NCBI GenBank assembly: GCA_023055355.1
Contig: JALJCS010000028.1
Span: 6,014,418-6,078,417 of the forward strand
From: Agelaius tricolor
Lineage: Eukaryota; Chordata; Aves; Passeriformes; Icteridae
Direction: 5' to 3'
DNA: 64,000 bases
Below are positions 26,298-35,269 of this stretch, one piece after another (positions within the stretch are counted from its first letter, which is position 1; the number at the start of each line of letters is the position of its first letter). The position numbers and the translations under genes are program-made. A model generated the notes under the pieces. That model did not search any database and was not told the origin of the DNA. It saw only the letters and a program-made list of their open reading frames with translations.

Positions 26298-28189
26298 ATG
26301 ATGGATGGATGGATGGATGGATGGATGGATGGATGGATGGAGGGATGGAGGGATGGATGATCTAGAGGGCCAGACAGGAATAATTAGGATAGATGCCTGA
26401 CAGAGCATTGGGGTGACCTGCTCAGTGCCACCGAGCACCAGCACCAGATGTGTGCCAAGAACAGCCGGAATCAGCACGCACTGAGTGATCCCTCCCCTCT
26501 CTTGCCTTCCCCTCAGGCTGTTGGCATCCCGTTACCAGAGCCCTTCTTGTCCAGAGCCCTTCTTGTCCAGAGCCCTTCTTGTCGCTCACCCCAGGCTGCC
26601 CCGGCCCCGCCGGGCTCGGCTTTGGTGACAGCAGCAGCGAGGGGAAAGGCGATGCTCGCTCAGCGAGGGGCACAGGCACAATTAGCAGCACTCTGCCCAG
26701 CCCCTGCCCGCTGAGAAGGGCTGGGGAAGGGAGGGAAAGAGAGCAGAAAGCGAGGGAAAAGGGGCTGGGGGAGGGGAGGCAAGCTGTCGGGCGAGGGAAA
26801 CGGCGACTTTCTGGAGGGAAAGAGCGATTTCCCGGAGGGAAACAGAGATTTTCCGGAGGGAGATGCAGCCACCAGCCGGGGCAGCCCCAGGGATGCTCCC
26901 GAGCATCCCTGAACACGCCCAAGCGGCCGGGATGCCTCGCACGGCCGCGATGCTTTTCCGAGACTTTGTCTCAGACAGAAGCAAAGGTTTCTGGCAGGAA
27001 AGGCAGCGGCACGGACCTGGGGCTGTGCTGGGAGCACGGAGTGCCCCCCCTGCAGCAGCTCTGCCTCCTCAGCAGCTCACAAATGGCTTTTGTCCCGGAG
27101 AGAACGGCACTCTGCTGCTGTCCTGGTACTCACCTAGAACTGCTGCCCCGCTGCTGCCTGCACTGATGTTGTCTAACAATAAATAGCCACGATTTTACTG
27201 ACCCTTGTGCCATTGATTAACCCTGCCCCAGCAAGGTTGGTTTCTCCCCCAGAGCCCCCAGCCCATCCCTGCAGGGAAATCAAGGATGTGCCTGGCTCAG
27301 GTGCCCGTCCCTGCTGTGTGAGCACACTCACCATCACCGAGTCAGTCATGCCTCTCATCTGGAACACGTCCATGGTGACCTCTGTGCTGTTGGAGACCTC
27401 ATTGCTGCTGCTGGGGTTGGCTGGAGGCAGGTCGAAGTAGGTGCTGTCTGGTTCCCTGGGCAGGAGGTGAGGGCACAGTCATCTCCCAGCTCGCCAGCAC
27501 AGCCTGTGCCACCACCACCACCCTCCCAGAAACTCACAGTCCCCTCAAATCTCGCCCCTTTCTCAAACCTCATCCCTTTCCCAAACCTTGTCCCTTTCCC
27601 AAACCTCATCCCTTTCCCAAATCTTTTCCCTTTCCCAAACCTCGTCCCTTTCCCAATTTCTTCCTCCATCCTCTGCTTTTATTTCCACGTGGCGGAGCTG
27701 TAGATGTGGGAAATTCTGCATCCACCCAGCTACTCCAGCATTTCTCTCACCTTGGGATGCCTTTACGTGTGAGAGGGCCAAGGAAGGAAGATTAAATGAA
27801 GCACAATCCTTCTCCCTTGCTGGATTAGAGCATGAGGCTCAAAGGCCAGAAGACTTGCAAACATCTTGGTGGGGCTGGGAGATGTTTAATTTTGGAATTA
27901 AGGGTTCCAGCTTGAGGGGAGCTCTGCTCTGGCCCTGGAGCATTGCAGCCCATGGGACAGATATGGGAAATGGAATGCCCTGAGCCAGAGAATCTGAAAC
28001 CAGGGAGCCAAATTTGCCAGGTGGAAAAGGAGTTTGTGGAAAGCAGAGGATGCAAAAGGGAATTTGTCTTTGTCAAAGAGCCACTGCTGCCTCTGAACAT
28101 CCCCATGGGGAATGAGCACACCCCACTTACAGCGAGCTCCAGAGGTGCTCAAAGGTGGGGCCTTCATCAGCTGGGGACGGCTGGGACAT
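1391..28189 (-). CDS. TP73: TP73, tumour protein p73 (TA form; 3' end outside window)
   Basis: p53-family transcription factor acting in the nucleus as a tetramer; in vertebrates it works in apoptosis, neural development and multiciliated-cell differentiation. Coding exons (minus strand, transcript order): 28131-28189, 27332-27455, 20674-20919, 7362-7548, 7154-7269, 6461-6570, 5414-5556, 4613-4701, 4180-4304, 3026-3180, 2178-2310, 1391-1484. All junctions are GT/AG and in frame, giving 527 residues so far. Order: TA domain (about 1-61), DNA-binding domain (about 115-310) with zinc-binding and contact residues ([28 protein letters not shown]), a basic KKRRH stretch, tetramerisation domain ([12 protein letters not shown]), the WW-binding PPPPY motif in exon 12 and the first part of the SAM domain. 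The TA start ([10 protein letters not shown]) differs from the human N-terminus but is followed by the family block [19 protein letters not shown]. The final exon, which should begin near DLGAL, was not found in 1-1390. Head-to-head neighbour is WRAP73. Confidence 0.96.
2178..2310 (-). CDS. TP73: TP73 exon 12 (PPxY motif)
   Basis: 133 bp. Codes for [20 protein letters not shown] through [23 protein letters not shown] is the family's binding site for WW-domain partners such as YAP and Itch. The acceptor TGCCCAG ends at 2311 and the donor GTAGGG starts at 2177. Confidence 0.96.
2363..2924 (+). mobile_element. Solo-LTR-like element in TP73 intron 11 (antisense)
   Basis: AT-richer block than its surroundings, with the layout of an avian ERV LTR: a TG start near 2363, AATAAA-type signal in AATAATAAACAAC near 2868 and a CA end near 2924. 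Parts resemble the LTR at 5801-6372. No coding region. Ends are approximate. Confidence 0.55.
3026..3180 (-). CDS. TP73: TP73 exon 11
   Basis: 155 bp. Codes for [20 protein letters not shown], then [20 protein letters not shown] and on to LGPM. The acceptor CCAAACAG ends at 3181 and the donor GTACGT starts at 3025. Confidence 0.96.
3286..4170. repeat. ~18-bp minisatellite filling TP73 intron 10
   Basis: About 50 units near GGTCTCAGGGCCTGTGGG cover roughly 885 of the intron's 999 bp. The plus strand has runs of GGG at short regular gaps; the minus (pre-mRNA) strand is C-rich with CCCACAG in many units. Confidence 0.95.
4180..4304 (-). CDS. TP73: TP73 exon 10 (tetramerisation domain)
   Basis: 125 bp. 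Codes for [20 protein letters not shown], then [20 protein letters not shown] and R. The CAG run gives QQQQQ. The donor GTGAGT starts at 4179, directly beside the intron 10 minisatellite. Confidence 0.96.
4613..4701 (-). CDS. TP73: TP73 exon 9
   Basis: 89 bp. Codes for [20 protein letters not shown] and GEEEVYYVP, the linker with the basic nuclear-localisation stretch KKRRH. The acceptor TTCCAG ends at 4702 and the donor GTAAGT starts at 4612. An LTR ends only 36 bases upstream of its first base in the transcript direction. Confidence 0.94.
4738..5121 (-). mobile_element. Solo LTR (family A) in TP73 intron 8, sense to TP73
   Basis: 384 bp beginning TGTCACAGAC and ending GGTCACA on the minus strand. 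It has a CCAATCACAG box, AT-rich TATA-like stretch and AATAAA. Flanks GTCGTG (4732-4737) and GTCATG (5122-5127) look like a 6-bp target-site duplication with one change. There are no internal genes, so it is a solo LTR of an endogenous retrovirus. Confidence 0.8.
5414..5556 (-). CDS. TP73: TP73 exon 8
   Basis: 143 bp. Codes for [20 protein letters not shown] then [18 protein letters not shown] and more. [11 protein letters not shown] holds the equivalents of p53 Arg273 and Arg280, which contact DNA. The acceptor CCCAG ends at 5557 and the donor GTGAGT starts at 5413. Confidence 0.97.
5801..6372 (-). mobile_element. Solo LTR (family B) in TP73 intron 7, sense to TP73
   Basis: On minus it begins TGTCAGAATTCAGTGC and has a GGATTGG (CCAAT-type) box, TATAAAACGAC (near 5965) and AATTAATAAACAACC, with an end near 5801. 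Flanks CCTGAG (5795-5800) and CCTGGG (6373-6378) may be a 6-bp target duplication. It fills about 570 of 904 bp of the intron. Confidence 0.7.
6461..6570 (-). CDS. TP73: TP73 exon 7 (zinc ligands and minor-groove Arg)
   Basis: 110 bp. Codes for [20 protein letters not shown] then [16 protein letters not shown]. It carries the two zinc cysteines and the NRRP motif equivalent to p53 Arg248. The donor GTGAGT starts at 6460. Confidence 0.97.
6598..6765. repeat. ~45-bp tandem repeat, TP73 intron 6
   Basis: About four units of GGGGAGGCAGGCTGGGATCC with CCCAGGGAGTGAAGGAG, next to exon 7. Confidence 0.7.
7154..7269 (-). CDS. TP73: TP73 exon 6
   Basis: 116 bp. Codes for [19 protein letters not shown] through VPYEPPQ. 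The acceptor TTGCAG ends at 7270 and the donor GTACCC starts at 7153. Intron 5 above it is only 92 bp. Confidence 0.96.
7362..7548 (-). CDS. TP73: TP73 exon 5 (DNA-binding domain)
   Basis: 187 bp. Starts [20 protein letters not shown] and ends GRDFND plus one base. Holds VVKRCPNHE, with the structural Arg, zinc Cys and zinc His of the p53 family. The acceptor TTTTCCAG ends at 7549 and the donor GTGAGG starts at 7361. Confidence 0.97.
7551..8100. repeat. ~250-bp duplicated segment beside TP73 exon 5
   Basis: 7551 to about 7810 and 7809 to about 8070 are close copies (GGAAAACAGGAGACATCCCT, CAGGTGAGCATCCCTTGGCA, TGTTGAAATCTGGCAATTTC). A third copy starts at 8066 and fades. The first begins at the exon 5 splice acceptor. 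Confidence 0.85.
9250..9560. repeat. 39-bp minisatellite, TP73 intron 4
   Basis: About eight units built on GGTGTCCCAAGATCAGAACC and TGCTCAATGGGATGTCCTG. Confidence 0.9.
10470..10830. repeat. ~50-57-bp minisatellite, TP73 intron 4
   Basis: About seven units of TTGTGTTTTTGGGATGGCAG and GAGGTTCTGCTCATGGCCAC. Confidence 0.9.
13080..14130. repeat. ~76-bp minisatellite, TP73 intron 4
   Basis: About 13 units with GATGGATTGGGGTGATGGCC, ATAAGGGATGCCCCAA and CTCCATTCCCTGTGCCACAA. Confidence 0.9.
16345..16745. repeat. ~46-bp minisatellite, TP73 intron 4
   Basis: About nine units of CCCCTGATGATGTTCTGGTC and CCACTGCCCTCACTGTTACC CTCAGA. Confidence 0.9.
18095..18175. repeat. 21-bp short tandem repeat
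   Basis: About three units of CAGGAGCACAGGGAGTGACA. Confidence 0.8.
20085..20490. repeat. ~130-bp tandem repeat beside TP73 exon 4
   Basis: Three units with ACCCACAATTTAGGGAATCG, ACATCCCAACCGCTGTGCTT and CACCGTGAGAACAAG, ending about 180 bp downstream of the exon 4 donor in transcript direction. Confidence 0.9.
20674..20919 (-). CDS. TP73: TP73 exon 4
   Basis: 246 bp, 82 codons, phase 0 at both ends: [12 protein letters not shown] through the Ser/Pro-rich linker to the start of the DNA-binding domain ([19 protein letters not shown]). The acceptor CTCCAG ends at 20920 and the donor GTGAGT starts at 20673. It is shared by TA and deltaN forms. Confidence 0.96.
21865..22765. repeat. ~33-bp two-module minisatellite, TP73 intron 3
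   Basis: Alternates CCCAGAAATCTGCAATTCCC plus a T-run with a longer module adding TGAATTGCTCAGGGGATGGG. It includes a T-tract of about 26 bases near 22518. Confidence 0.95.
23920..23970. repeat. GT/AC dinucleotide repeat
   Basis: A (GT)n run followed by TATAAATATGTACAT and ACACACACA. Confidence 0.8.
24345..24995. repeat. ~93-bp tandem repeat upstream of TP73 exon 4
   Basis: About seven units with GGGTGGATGCTCAGGCTGAT, GTGCACACAGAGCTAAGGGA and CACCTGAGCTTTAAATCCCA. It lies 240 bp from the deltaN exon. Confidence 0.9.
25234..25272 (-). CDS. TP73: TP73 deltaN-specific first exon (coding part)
   Basis: Thirteen codons, [13 protein letters not shown], ending at donor GTAGGT (25233) in phase 0 and joining exon 4 at SQFNLL. 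This matches the known deltaNp73 N-terminus (human begins MLYVGDPARH). The protein lacks the TA domain and normally acts as a dominant-negative inhibitor of TAp73 and p53. The exon lies inside TA intron 3 with its own GC-rich leader upstream (25273 to about 25540). Confidence 0.93.
25274..25546 (-). other. Upstream ORF in the deltaNp73 leader
   Basis: A 90-codon ORF (MRDRRGG to REPRDN) whose TAA is one base from the deltaNp73 ATG. It contains a 5'UTR A-tract (on plus, T-run about 25448-25468) read as poly-Lys and later in-frame ATGs, including one opening a 17-codon ORF (MSPVAGACP). Coding function is unlikely, but it would be met by ribosomes before the deltaN start, depending on the TSS. 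Confidence 0.5.
25440..25490. repeat. Poly-T/A tract in deltaNp73 leader
   Basis: A T-run of about 21 bases plus a shorter one on plus; read as an A-tract in the deltaN transcript. Confidence 0.8.
25549..25585 (-). promoter_or_regulatory. deltaNp73 (P2) promoter: p53-type response element and TA-rich box
   Basis: On the minus strand two abutting decamers, GGGCAAGCTG and GGGCCTGCCC (25566-25585), match the p53-family site RRRCWWGYYY at 18 of 20 positions. The TA-rich stretch TTTAATGAATA follows at 25550-25560. In human the P2 promoter has a p53/p73 site beside a TATA box, and the human site is, as I recall it, almost the same sequence. It lies about 300 bp upstream of the deltaN start codon. 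Confidence 0.7.
25735..26430. repeat. TGGA arrays inside a duplicated segment
   Basis: (TGGA)n/(GGATGGAGG)n at 25805-26095 and 26255-26360. The flanks are also duplicated: CACCAGCACAATGGGGTGCC recurs near 26175 and GATCTAGAGGGACAGACAGG recurs near 26360. The unit is thus about 400-450 bp including its microsatellite. Confidence 0.85.
27332..27455 (-). CDS. TP73: TP73 exon 3 (transactivation domain)
   Basis: Residues 21-61, from [10 protein letters not shown] to MTDSVM. The acceptor CAG ends at 27456 and the donor GTGAGT starts at 27331. It ends in phase 0, so it can be swapped with the deltaN exon ahead of exon 4. Confidence 0.93.
27540..27662. repeat. ~17-bp tandem repeat in TP73 intron 2
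   Basis: About seven units of CCCTTTCCCAAACCTCAT, about 85 bp downstream from exon 3 on plus, giving a purine-rich pre-mRNA strand. Confidence 0.85.
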
Positions 28190-28226
28190 CTTCAGAGCAG
28201 GGGAGTCTGACAGAGGATAGATCACC
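28131..28226 (-). CDS. TP73: TP73 exon 2 (TA start codon)
   Basis: The acceptor CCCCCAG ends at 28227. The start codon is 28187-28189 and the donor GTAAGT begins at 28130. It codes for residues 1-19 plus two bases of L20. Bases 28190-28226 are 5'UTR. No other ATG in this frame follows the acceptor, which fixes the TA start. Confidence 0.9.
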
Positions 28227-28264
28227 CTGGGGGAAAGGAAACAGCAGGGTTAGTGCTGCCAGAG

Positions 28265-28335
28265 TGCCCCTGTGTGCCATGCCATGCCATGCTGTGCTGT
28301 GCCATGCTGTGCTGTGCCATGCTGGGCTGTGCCAT
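28265..28335. repeat. GCCATGCTGTGCTGT short repeat
   Basis: CCATGCTGTGCTGTG-type units about 40 bp upstream of exon 2. Confidence 0.7.
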
Positions 28336-28419
28336 CTCACCCCAGCAAAGCAGCTCTCCAAGGAATCCCTCAATCCCAGCTCCCTCCCAGCAGCACGGCA
28401 GGGACCAGAGAGCCCCAGA

Positions 28420-29320
28420 GCCCCTGGCAGGGGGCACACAGGTCAGGGACCCCAGGGTCCCTTGTGGGGGACACACAGGACCAGAGCCCCTCAGAGCCAT
28501 CATGGGGACACAGAGCACCAAAGACCCTCAGGGGCCATTGTGAAGGACACACAGGACCAGAACCCTCCAGAGCCCAACGTGGGGGACACCCAGGACCAGG
28601 GACCCTCAGAGCCCAATGTGGGGGACACACAAAACCAGAGTCCCCCAGAGCCCATTATGGGGACACAGAGCACCAGAGACCCCCAGGGGCCACCGTTGGG
28701 GACACACAGAACCAGAAACCCTCAGAACCATCGTGGAGGACAGCCAGGACCAGATTCCCCCAGAACCACCTGGGGGACACACAGAACCAGAGCCCCCCAG
28801 AGCCCATAATGGACACACAGAAGACCAGATCCCCCCAGAACCATCGTGAAGGACACAGAGGATCAGAGCCCCCCAGAGCCCATTGTGGGGGACACTCAGG
28901 ACCAGAGCCCCTCAGAACCATCTAGGGGGGGACACAGGACCAGATTCCCCCAGAACCATCGTGGGGGACACAGAGGACCAGAGCCATCGTGAAGGACACT
29001 CAGGACCAGAGCCCCCCAGAGCCCATTGTGGGGGACACAGGACCAGATTCCCCCAGAACCATCATGAAGGACACAGAGGACCAGAACCATCGTGAAGGAC
29101 ACTCAGGACCAGAGCCCCCCAGAGCCCATTGTGGGGACACAGAGCACCAGAGACCCCCAGGGGCCATTTTGGGGGACGCACAGAACCAGAAACCCTCAGA
29201 ACCATCGTGAAGGACACCCAGGACCAGATTCCCCCAGAACCATCATGGGGACACCCAGGACCAGAGACCCCCAGGGGCCATTCTGGGGGACACTCAGAAC
29301 CAGAGCCCCCCTGAGCCCAT
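28420..29320. repeat. ~40-bp minisatellite, TP73 intron 1
   Basis: Many units built on CAGGACCAGAGCCCCCCAGA and GCCCATTGTGGGGGACAC. It is open in several frames because the unit lacks stops. Confidence 0.95.
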
Positions 29321-30822
29321 CCTGAGTGACCACAGCACTGGGCACCCCCGTGGCCCATGGTGGGGGACAGTGCCCACAGCCCAGCAGTGCAGGCCAGGGC
29401 AGCAGGCAGGGCTGAGCCAAGCTCAGTGAAATGAACCCGTTTTCCACCCAAACCCTCCTGGCTGCTGCTGCACGGTCACAACCAGAGCCACACTCAGTCC
29501 AGGCCATTCCCCTTGTCCCTGCACGGGGATTTTTGGAGCAAAGCAGCCCAGCCCAGCTCTCCCGTGTGCCCAGAGCCTCTCAGAGCCAGCAGCTGCAGCC
29601 GGAAGTTTCACGGAGCCATCTTGAGCCTCGTGCTGCCTTCCCCTCTGGACAACCATCATCCTCCTCCCTCAGCCTCTCTCTGCCAGCAGCAGGACCTCTT
29701 CCCTGCCCTGGCTGACACCCCCAGGCGCAGCTGGCTGTCCCTTTTCCCCTTGCTGATGTTAGCATCCCATCTCATAGTGAAAGCCCGACACTTCCTGTGC
29801 TTTGGGCGGGAGATGCTGAGCGCAGGGCTGAGCCAGGGATGCTCCAGTGCAGGGAAGCTGCTCCTTGATCCAGGGATGCTCCAGTGCAGGGCAGCTGCTC
29901 CCCGAGCCAGGGACGCTCGAGTGGGGCCCCTGGGACTCAGCTGGGGACTGACTGGCTGCAGGGCACAGAGTTAAAATGAAAGCGAGGAAGTTTTCCCCGT
30001 CAGTTTTGACAAAACACATCATCATCAGCCACCCTGCCTGCCTGGAGGGATTCCCATGGCACAGGAGGGCACAGGAGGGCACAGGAGGGCACAGGAGGGA
30101 TCATTCCCCACGGGTGCCGTGTCAGGGACAGCTAAAAGCAGAGTCTGATGTCCTCGCATCCCTCCTCACCCCATGTGTGACACACACAGAAACGAAAGGA
30201 GCCACGAGCAGCTCTGAGAGGAGCCCAGAACAGATGGCACAGGGGACAGAACAGGACTGCTGGCGCTCTTACCCCTCTTCCATGCTGCTTTCCCTGGCCC
30301 AGAGCAGCTTCAGGAAGTAGCCAGGCCTTTTCCTCCCGAGGAGAAAGCACCTCTGCACCGCCCCGGCTGTGTGGTCATCAGGGTGACACCAGCTCTAACC
30401 ACGTGGCTGCTCTCGGGCTCAGAAGGGAAGAAATCTGACTATTTTAAGGGCGTTTCGGAAGTTCCCTTTCACTCTTTGTGGCTGTGCAAAGCCAGCACAG
30501 CTTCTCCTGGTGTTGGAGCTCTGAACTGAGCTGGGGTACAAGGGGAAGTTGGGGTGGTGGGTGCTGTTAAAGCACATCCCTGCTGCTCTGATCCCTGCTC
30601 ATCACCTCTGCAGCAACAGTGACAGCCCAGCACCAAGCACCTGGGTTGGTAAAGAATTTACCGACCAATTTATCTACAAATAGGGTTCCCCCAAGTTTGT
30701 CTGGTTCCCCAAAGTTTTTCAGGGATTGCTGGAGGCTTTCACATTTGGGAAGCTGGGAAAGCACTGTGGTGTGATAAATAAATGTGATAAATAAATGTTA
30801 AAGTAGTGATGTGATGGTGAGG

Positions 30823-31305
30823 TGTGATGGTGTTCACAGGGGTCCGAGGATGAGGGAAGAGACGAGGATCTGACTCCATGTTTCAGAAGGCTTGATTTAT
30901 TATTTTATGATATATATTACATTAAAACTGTACTAAAAGAATAGAAGGATTTCATCAGAAGGCTAGCTAAGCTAATAATAGAATAGGAAGGAATGATAAT
31001 AAAGGCAGCTGTCTGGGGCTCTCTGTCCGAGCCAGCTGGGCTGTGATTGGCTATTGATTAGAAACAACCACACGAGCCCAATCCCAGATGCACCTGTTGC
31101 ATTCCACAGCAGCAGATAACCATTGCTTACATTTTGTTCCTGAGGCCTCTCAGCCTAGCCTTCGGATGAAATCCTTCCTTCTATTCTTTTAGTATAGTTT
31201 TAATAGAATATATCACATAAAATAACAAATCACGCTTTCTGAAACATGGAGTCAGCTCCTCCTCATCTCTTCCCTCATCCTCGGACCCCTGTGACCACCA
31301 TCACA
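30823..31305. mobile_element. Fold-back LTR (family A) in TP73 intron 1
   Basis: Positions 30823 to about 31155 are a minus-strand family A LTR. It runs directly into about 145 bp (31161-31305) of the same LTR's 3' part in plus orientation. The outer arms are therefore near-complementary inverted repeats around a ~195-bp loop. Confidence 0.75.
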
Positions 31306-31829
31306 CCCTCCCACCTCGGTGAGGCACTGGGGGATGCTTGGCACGGCTGCCACAGCTCGGGAGAGACCCGCACTGGATTTATTGCAAGTTTCTAAGGGGA
31401 TAAAACAGACCAAAAAGTGCAAACCATGGGGTGGTGCTGGGATTCAGGGCTGCCGGTGGGATTTGCCGGCGTTCAGCCGCGCTCCAGCGTTCCCTGGGTT
31501 GCTGCTTCCCTCTGTTGCTTGTCAGGGCATTGCAGGGAGGCTGCACACGGGAAAAGAGCCCGGCAGCGGGGAGAAGAAACCTGCCAGGAGGTGATGCCCC
31601 AGCTCTGAGCCCCGCGGAACCCGGCTCAGCCCCGGGATGGAGCTGCCAGCCCCGGGATGCGGGACCGGCTCCGCTTCCCTCTGCCCACGGAGCTTCCCTG
31701 CGAGCAGCCACTGAAACAATGCCCAAAGATTAGTATGGAAAAGCTCCACGTACTCAGTTTTCCACTGGAAAACCCAGCCCCAGATAGAGGGAGGAGGAAA
31801 AGGAGGGATCAAGGTCCCTGCAGCCGCCC

Positions 31830-33060
31830 CAATATTGGAGAACAAGTCCCTGGAGAAGCAGAGATGAACCTCAGCCCATCCAACCATGCCTCACTCAGGT
31901 GCTGTGGCCACAGAGGTCACATAATAAATAAAATAGAAATTCTAATAAATATTAGAATGATTAATAAGGTCTAATGGATTATTGGAATGATTATAAACTC
32001 GATTTTTTTCATCAATATTGGAGAACAAGTCCCTGGAGAAGCAGAGCAGATGAACCTCAGCCCATCCAACCATGCCTCATTCAGGTGTTGTGACCACAGA
32101 GGTCACACAATAAATAAGATAGAAATTCTAATAAATATTAGAATGATTAATAAGGTCTAATGGATTATTGGAATGATTATAAACTCGATTTTTTTCATCA
32201 ATATTGGAGAACAAGTCCCTGGAGAAGCAGAGCAGATGAACCTCAGCCCATCCAACCATGCCTCATTCAGGTGCTGTGACCACAGAGGTCACACAATAAA
32301 TAAAACAGAAATTCTAATAAATATTAGAATGATTAATAAGGTCTAATGGATTATTGGAATGATTTGGAATGATCCTTGGAGAAGCAGAGCAGATGAACCT
32401 CAGCCCATCCAACTGTGCCTCACGTGTTGTGACCACAGAGGTCACACAAGAAATAAAATAGAAATTCTAATAAATATTAGAATGATTAATAAGGTCTAAT
32501 GGATTATTGGAATGATTATAAACTAAATTTTTTTCATCAATACTGGAGAACAAGTCCCTGGAGAAGCAGAGATGAACCTCAGCCCATGCAACCATGCCTC
32601 ATTCAGGTGCTGTGGCCACAGAGGTCACACAATAAATAAAACAGAAATTCTAATAAATATTAGAATGATTAATAAGGTCTAATGGATTATTGGAATGATT
32701 TGGAATGATCCCTGGAGAAGCAGAGCAGATGAACCTCAGCCCATCCAACCGTGCCTCACTCACGTGCTGTGGCCACAGAGGTCACATAATAAATAAAATA
32801 GAAATTCTAATAAATATTAGAATGATTAATAAGGTCTAATGGATTATTGGAATGATTATAAACTAAATTTTTTTCATCAATATTGGAGAACAAGTCCCTG
32901 GAGAAGCAGAGATGAACCTCAGCCCATGCAACCATGCCTCACTCATGTTGTGGCCACAGAGATCACATAAGAAATAAAACAGAATTTCTAATAAATATTA
33001 GAGTGATTAATAAGGTCTAATAGATTTTTGGGATGATTATAAACTCAATTTTTTTCATCA
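31830..33060. repeat. ~183-bp satellite-like array, TP73 intron 1
   Basis: About seven units, each with GAGAACAAGTCCCTGGAGAA, ATGAACCTCAGCCCATCCAA, CACAGAGGTCACACAATAAA and GATTAATAAGGTCTAATGGA. Some units share the same deletion (GAATGATTTGGAATGATC at 32361 and 32696). Confidence 0.95.
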
Positions 33061-33837
33061 CAATGAGGTGAAGGGCACCGTGGGCTCTCAGCCCTGCTGG
33101 CATCTGGCTGGGTTTGCGCACTGAGTTTCTGCACTCTCTGGAAGGAGCATCTTTGAGCTCACTATCAACTCCAGGGCTCAGGTTTAGCACCAGAAATGCT
33201 CAGAATTTGTTATTCACTGCCATCCCACCACTCCAACAGCTCAGAAGGAAACATGACAACCTGAAAGGGAGATAAATGCACAAACTCAATCTGACACCTT
33301 AATTCCTAAGGACCCTTTGGGAGAGCAGGAATTCTGAGAGCTGTTTCCACCTCTCACACGGAGCTGCTCCATGGCTTGGGATCTGGCCCTGCTCTTTCTC
33401 TCCTGCTCACAACGAGACCCACCAGGCTCATCCAGCCCACAGCAAACAACTTAATGTCTGCAAAAAATGCTGCCAGTCCCACAGTGCCACCACTTTGTGC
33501 CCTGTGCTACATCATTCGTTTATCCCAGACTGTTACATTCAAAATCAGCTTTGTAAGAGCAACGGAGAGCCAGGGAGCTTTCCTGCGGCACACTTTGAAC
33601 CTCAGGACCCTTCCAGCAGCTTATCAACAATTTCCTCCTGAGAAGGAGAGAAATCCCTTCGTGATGGGGCAGAAGGCTGGGGCTGCTGCTCCTCCTCCTT
33701 CCCTGGCAGCCCTGCACAGGGATTTGGGGTAGCCAGACCCTGCATCCCACCAGCACCCAGCCCCTCCGTTGCTTCTCCCACTCCAGGCTCCTCCAAAAGC
33801 GCTCTCACTCCAGAGTTAAGGCACTTGGAAGCAAACT

Positions 33838-34060
33838 TTCCAAAAACGTTTTTTTCCAGAAAAAGCACCAGTCCAGTTGGTATCTGGTGGTTTTTTTTTT
33901 TTTTCCCTTAAAAGATACAAGCATGGCTTGCTTTTCACTTTCCAAAATAGTTTTTTTTTCCAGAAAGTTTTTCCAGAAAAGCACCAGTCCAGTTGGTATC
34001 TGGAGAGGTTTTTTTTTTCCCCTTAAAAGATACAAGCACCACTTGCTTTTCATTTGTAAA
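33838..34060. repeat. ~110-bp direct duplication
   Basis: Two copies of AAAGCACCAGTCCAGTTGGT and CCCTTAAAAGATACAAGCA separated by T-runs. Confidence 0.85.
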
Positions 34061-35269
34061 AGCAAGAGGGGAAAACAGCATGAAATAGAAACATTAAAGA
34101 AGGCAAACTCATAGAAAACTTTCAATATTCTGTCACAACCCCACCGCCAATCATCCCCCAGCTGTATTATATAGAAACTCACACACCCCCAGAGCAAGGG
34201 GCTTCCTTTTGTAGGGTTTTTTTTTCCTCCCCTCCTACCTGAGTTTTTGAGTTCCCCCGGAGGTTTCCCGCAGGCAGGAGTGGCCTGGGACTGAGGATCT
34301 ACGTTATTCACTGCCCTGCACACGGGAGTAGCGTCCCGGTCGCCAAGGCAATGACATTGGAGCCGCTGGAAAGCTCCGTGAAAAGTGAGGCAAAAGCTCC
34401 TGCGCTCCTTCCTGCCATAGGAGGCAGCTGCAAAAGGGGGTGGGGAGTGCTCAGCCAAGCGTGCCAGGGAATTAAAGCCGGACAAAGTGACGCCGGGGCA
34501 AGTGAGGGATGCGAGAGCGGGGCCAAGCCGGTGTGGGAAGCCCAGAGCACACAGGGAATATTTCTGTGTCTGTCCTCTGAAAGGTTCAGGTGTCCTGTGG
34601 CTGCCGTCTCGCTGCGAGTCCTTTCTTTTAAAAAAAAAAAAAAGTATCCTACATAGCATAGTTTTTATTTTGACATTTTTTTGATATAACCTAAAACTGT
34701 ATTTAACACGCTACTTAAGAGAATTAACACAGCATCACTTTCTAACGCAACACATATAATATTCATTTTAATATTTGCGAAAAGCCAGTCATAAAATGCA
34801 TGCGTTTTTCACATTGCTGCCATCCACAACACACTAAAAACCCCAAAACCTCAATTTCTCACCAAGTGATGCACCTACACTACTGTCTGTAATCTATTCC
34901 ACGCTTTTTGTGGATTCTGGTCTATTCTGGAGTTTAGGAAACTTTCTCCATGAATGAGGGTGAAAGTCAGGGCATCCCAGAGCAGACCCATGCTGTGGTG
35001 TGATGTAATGGCCTGTTTCAGTCATCCTGGTTATCAATTCATGCCCTACTTTGTCCCAAAATTGAATATTGTGGACTTCTTCAGGAGAAATTTGTGGGAA
35101 GTGTAGAAAAAGCCACCTTATGAATTGTTTCTAATTTTACCTTTAGAGAACGATACATTTCCACTGTCTAAAATTCCAACAGTCTGATAACGGGAGATTG
35201 TACTGTGCCTTTTACATCTAAAATGGGCTCTAAATTAAGCACAGCACAAAAAGGAGTGTATTATCAAAT

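Noticed and set aside
28272..28925. 217-codon plus-strand ORF and several overlapping ones
   Set aside because: Open in many frames because the ~40-bp repeat unit lacks stops; inside TP73 intron 1.
33805..34659. 284-codon minus-strand ORF
   Set aside because: Contains a direct duplication and poly-Lys/Phe from homopolymers; no similarity recognised.
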